Shown piece after piece: positions 4,979-5,536 of a stretch of 5,536 nt of DNA (position 1 is its first letter; each line of letters opens with the position of its first letter). Made by a program: the position numbers and the translations under genes. This stretch comes from an uncultured Rothia sp. (lineage in GTDB: Bacteria; Actinomycetota; Actinomycetes; Actinomycetales; Micrococcaceae). A model generated the notes under the pieces. That model searched no databases and was not told the DNA's origin. It was given only the letters and a program-made list of their open reading frames with translations. Location of the stretch: the NCBI RefSeq assembly GCF_937976295.1, contig NZ_CALJRY010000019.1:1-5536 (forward strand), read 5' to 3'.

Positions 4979-5506
4979 CTAGCGTGCATTGGAGCGAGGC
5001 TTGGGGGCGCGACCCGAACGGGGGCGTGAGGGCAGAACACTCACGCGGCCGGGGGCGGGCTCAACAATCGGCTGGGACTCGGTCGGTTCTTCCTCGCGGA
5101 CCTCGGTAGCCTCGGTAGCTTCAGCGGGCTCGGTCGCCTCAACAGCTTCAACAGCCTCAGCGGGAGCTACTTCCTGCTCATCCTCTGCGGTTGCTTCCGC
5201 CGACTGCTCAGCAGCCTCGCTCTCAGCTGCTTCTCGTTCTTCGCGGCGGTGCTCTGCGCGCTCGCGGAGGCGGTTCTCCACGGAGGATTCGAAACCGTCC
5301 AGGCTGGTCACCAGTGCGGGGGTCGGGTCACCCTTCGCCTTACCCACGGACAGCACAAAGGCGAGGACATTCAGACCCAGCGCGAGGATGAGAAGGATCC
5401 AGCCCAGCCAGATGAGCCAGGGACTAGAGGATCCGACCATGAGCGCGCCGCAAAAAATTACGCCGAGGGAGGTCAGGTACGCAGGCGAGAGAGTCTTGAA
5501 ATCCAT
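4979..5506 (-). CDS. Two-helix membrane protein with long Ala/Glu-rich tail
   Basis: This is a 175-residue protein of unknown function. Two hydrophobic segments lie at about 7-26 (LSPAYLTSLGVIFCGALMVG) and 30-54 (tryptophan-rich, containing LGWILLILALGLN). A charged helical stretch follows at about 76-100 (ENRLRERAEHRREEREAAE). Next is a strongly acidic low-complexity region at 101-145, built partly from three-residue units such as EAV and EAT, and then a basic Arg/Pro-rich end (RPRSGRAPKPRSNAR). The ATG at 5506 is preferred over an upstream TTG at 5518 because it aligns with the downstream paralogue (MDFKTLSPAYL against MNTKFLLSPAYL) and has a weak GAAAGT just upstream. It is the first visible gene of the minus-strand pair; its promoter must lie in or beyond the 30 bases to the window edge, where I see no clear boxes. 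The tail could bind proteins or nucleic acid, but that is speculation. Confidence 0.8.
   Translation of the reverse strand: MDFKTLSPAYLTSLGVIFCGALMVGSSSPWLIWLGWILLILALGLNVLAFVLSVGKAKGDPTPALVTSLDGFESSVENRLRERAEHRREEREAAESEAAEQSAEATAEDEQEVAPAEAVEAVEATEPAEATEATEVREEEPTESQPIVEPAPGRVSVLPSRPRSGRAPKPRSNAR
5101..5157 (-). repeat. 9-bp tandem repeats coding the acidic tail
   Basis: On the + strand, CCTCGGTAG occurs twice head to tail (5101-5118), and CAACAGCTT/CAACAGCCT form a second near-identical 9-bp pair (5140-5157). In the minus-strand gene they encode Glu-Ala-Val and Glu-Ala-Thr units at about residues 117-135. In-frame multiples of three mean that copy-number changes would lengthen or shorten the tail without breaking the gene. 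Confidence 0.75.
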
Positions 5507-5536
5507 GTCTACTTTCAATGTGTTCGTGAGTTTGAG

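Overview
The window is high-GC bacterial chromosome with dense, mostly co-directional genes, strong Shine-Dalgarno sites and the codon preferences of an actinobacterium. The gene mix, the Ala/Glu-rich membrane proteins and an actinobacterial-type parS site fit the Micrococcaceae. Rothia is my best guess, made from memory of that group and not proven by the sequence.

Positions 106-2818 (+ strand) hold a tightly packed mannose-family phosphotransferase (PTS) operon: a fused EIIAB protein (manX), EIIC (manY) and EIID (manZ). The first two genes overlap by 4 bases and the third follows after 11 bases. Together they encode a complete sugar permease that takes phosphate from HPr, passes it through His9 of the IIA domain and His176 of the IIB domain, and delivers sugar-phosphate to the cytoplasm. 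The order and protein sequences resemble Escherichia coli ManXYZ closely, down to the ManY C-terminus. EI and HPr are not in the window. After manZ come competing short RNA helices and then a strong intrinsic terminator (2889-2935).

Positions 2991-3764 encode a Cof-type HAD phosphatase with its own ribosome binding site. Its stop codon begins a run of three 11-bp repeats, followed by a 16-bp-stem hairpin.

Positions 3841-3946 are a short non-coding region containing CGTTTCACGTGAAACA, a near-perfect parS site for the ParB/Spo0J chromosome segregation protein, surrounded by repeated TACTC/TACTCCCC words. This is the most notable non-coding element here. It suggests, without proving, that the locus lies in the origin-proximal part of the chromosome.

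Positions 3947-4486 encode an unrecognised protein with two membrane segments. It converges on a two-gene minus-strand unit (5506-4979 and 4967-4656) encoding two related small membrane proteins that share an N-terminal SPAYL / GWIL two-helix module but have different cytoplasmic tails. A bidirectional terminator hairpin (4588-4640) separates the convergent units, and a 15-bp tandem repeat sits inside a larger inverted repeat just before it. I saw no RNA genes, insertion sequences or CRISPR array, and no clearly new multi-gene system.
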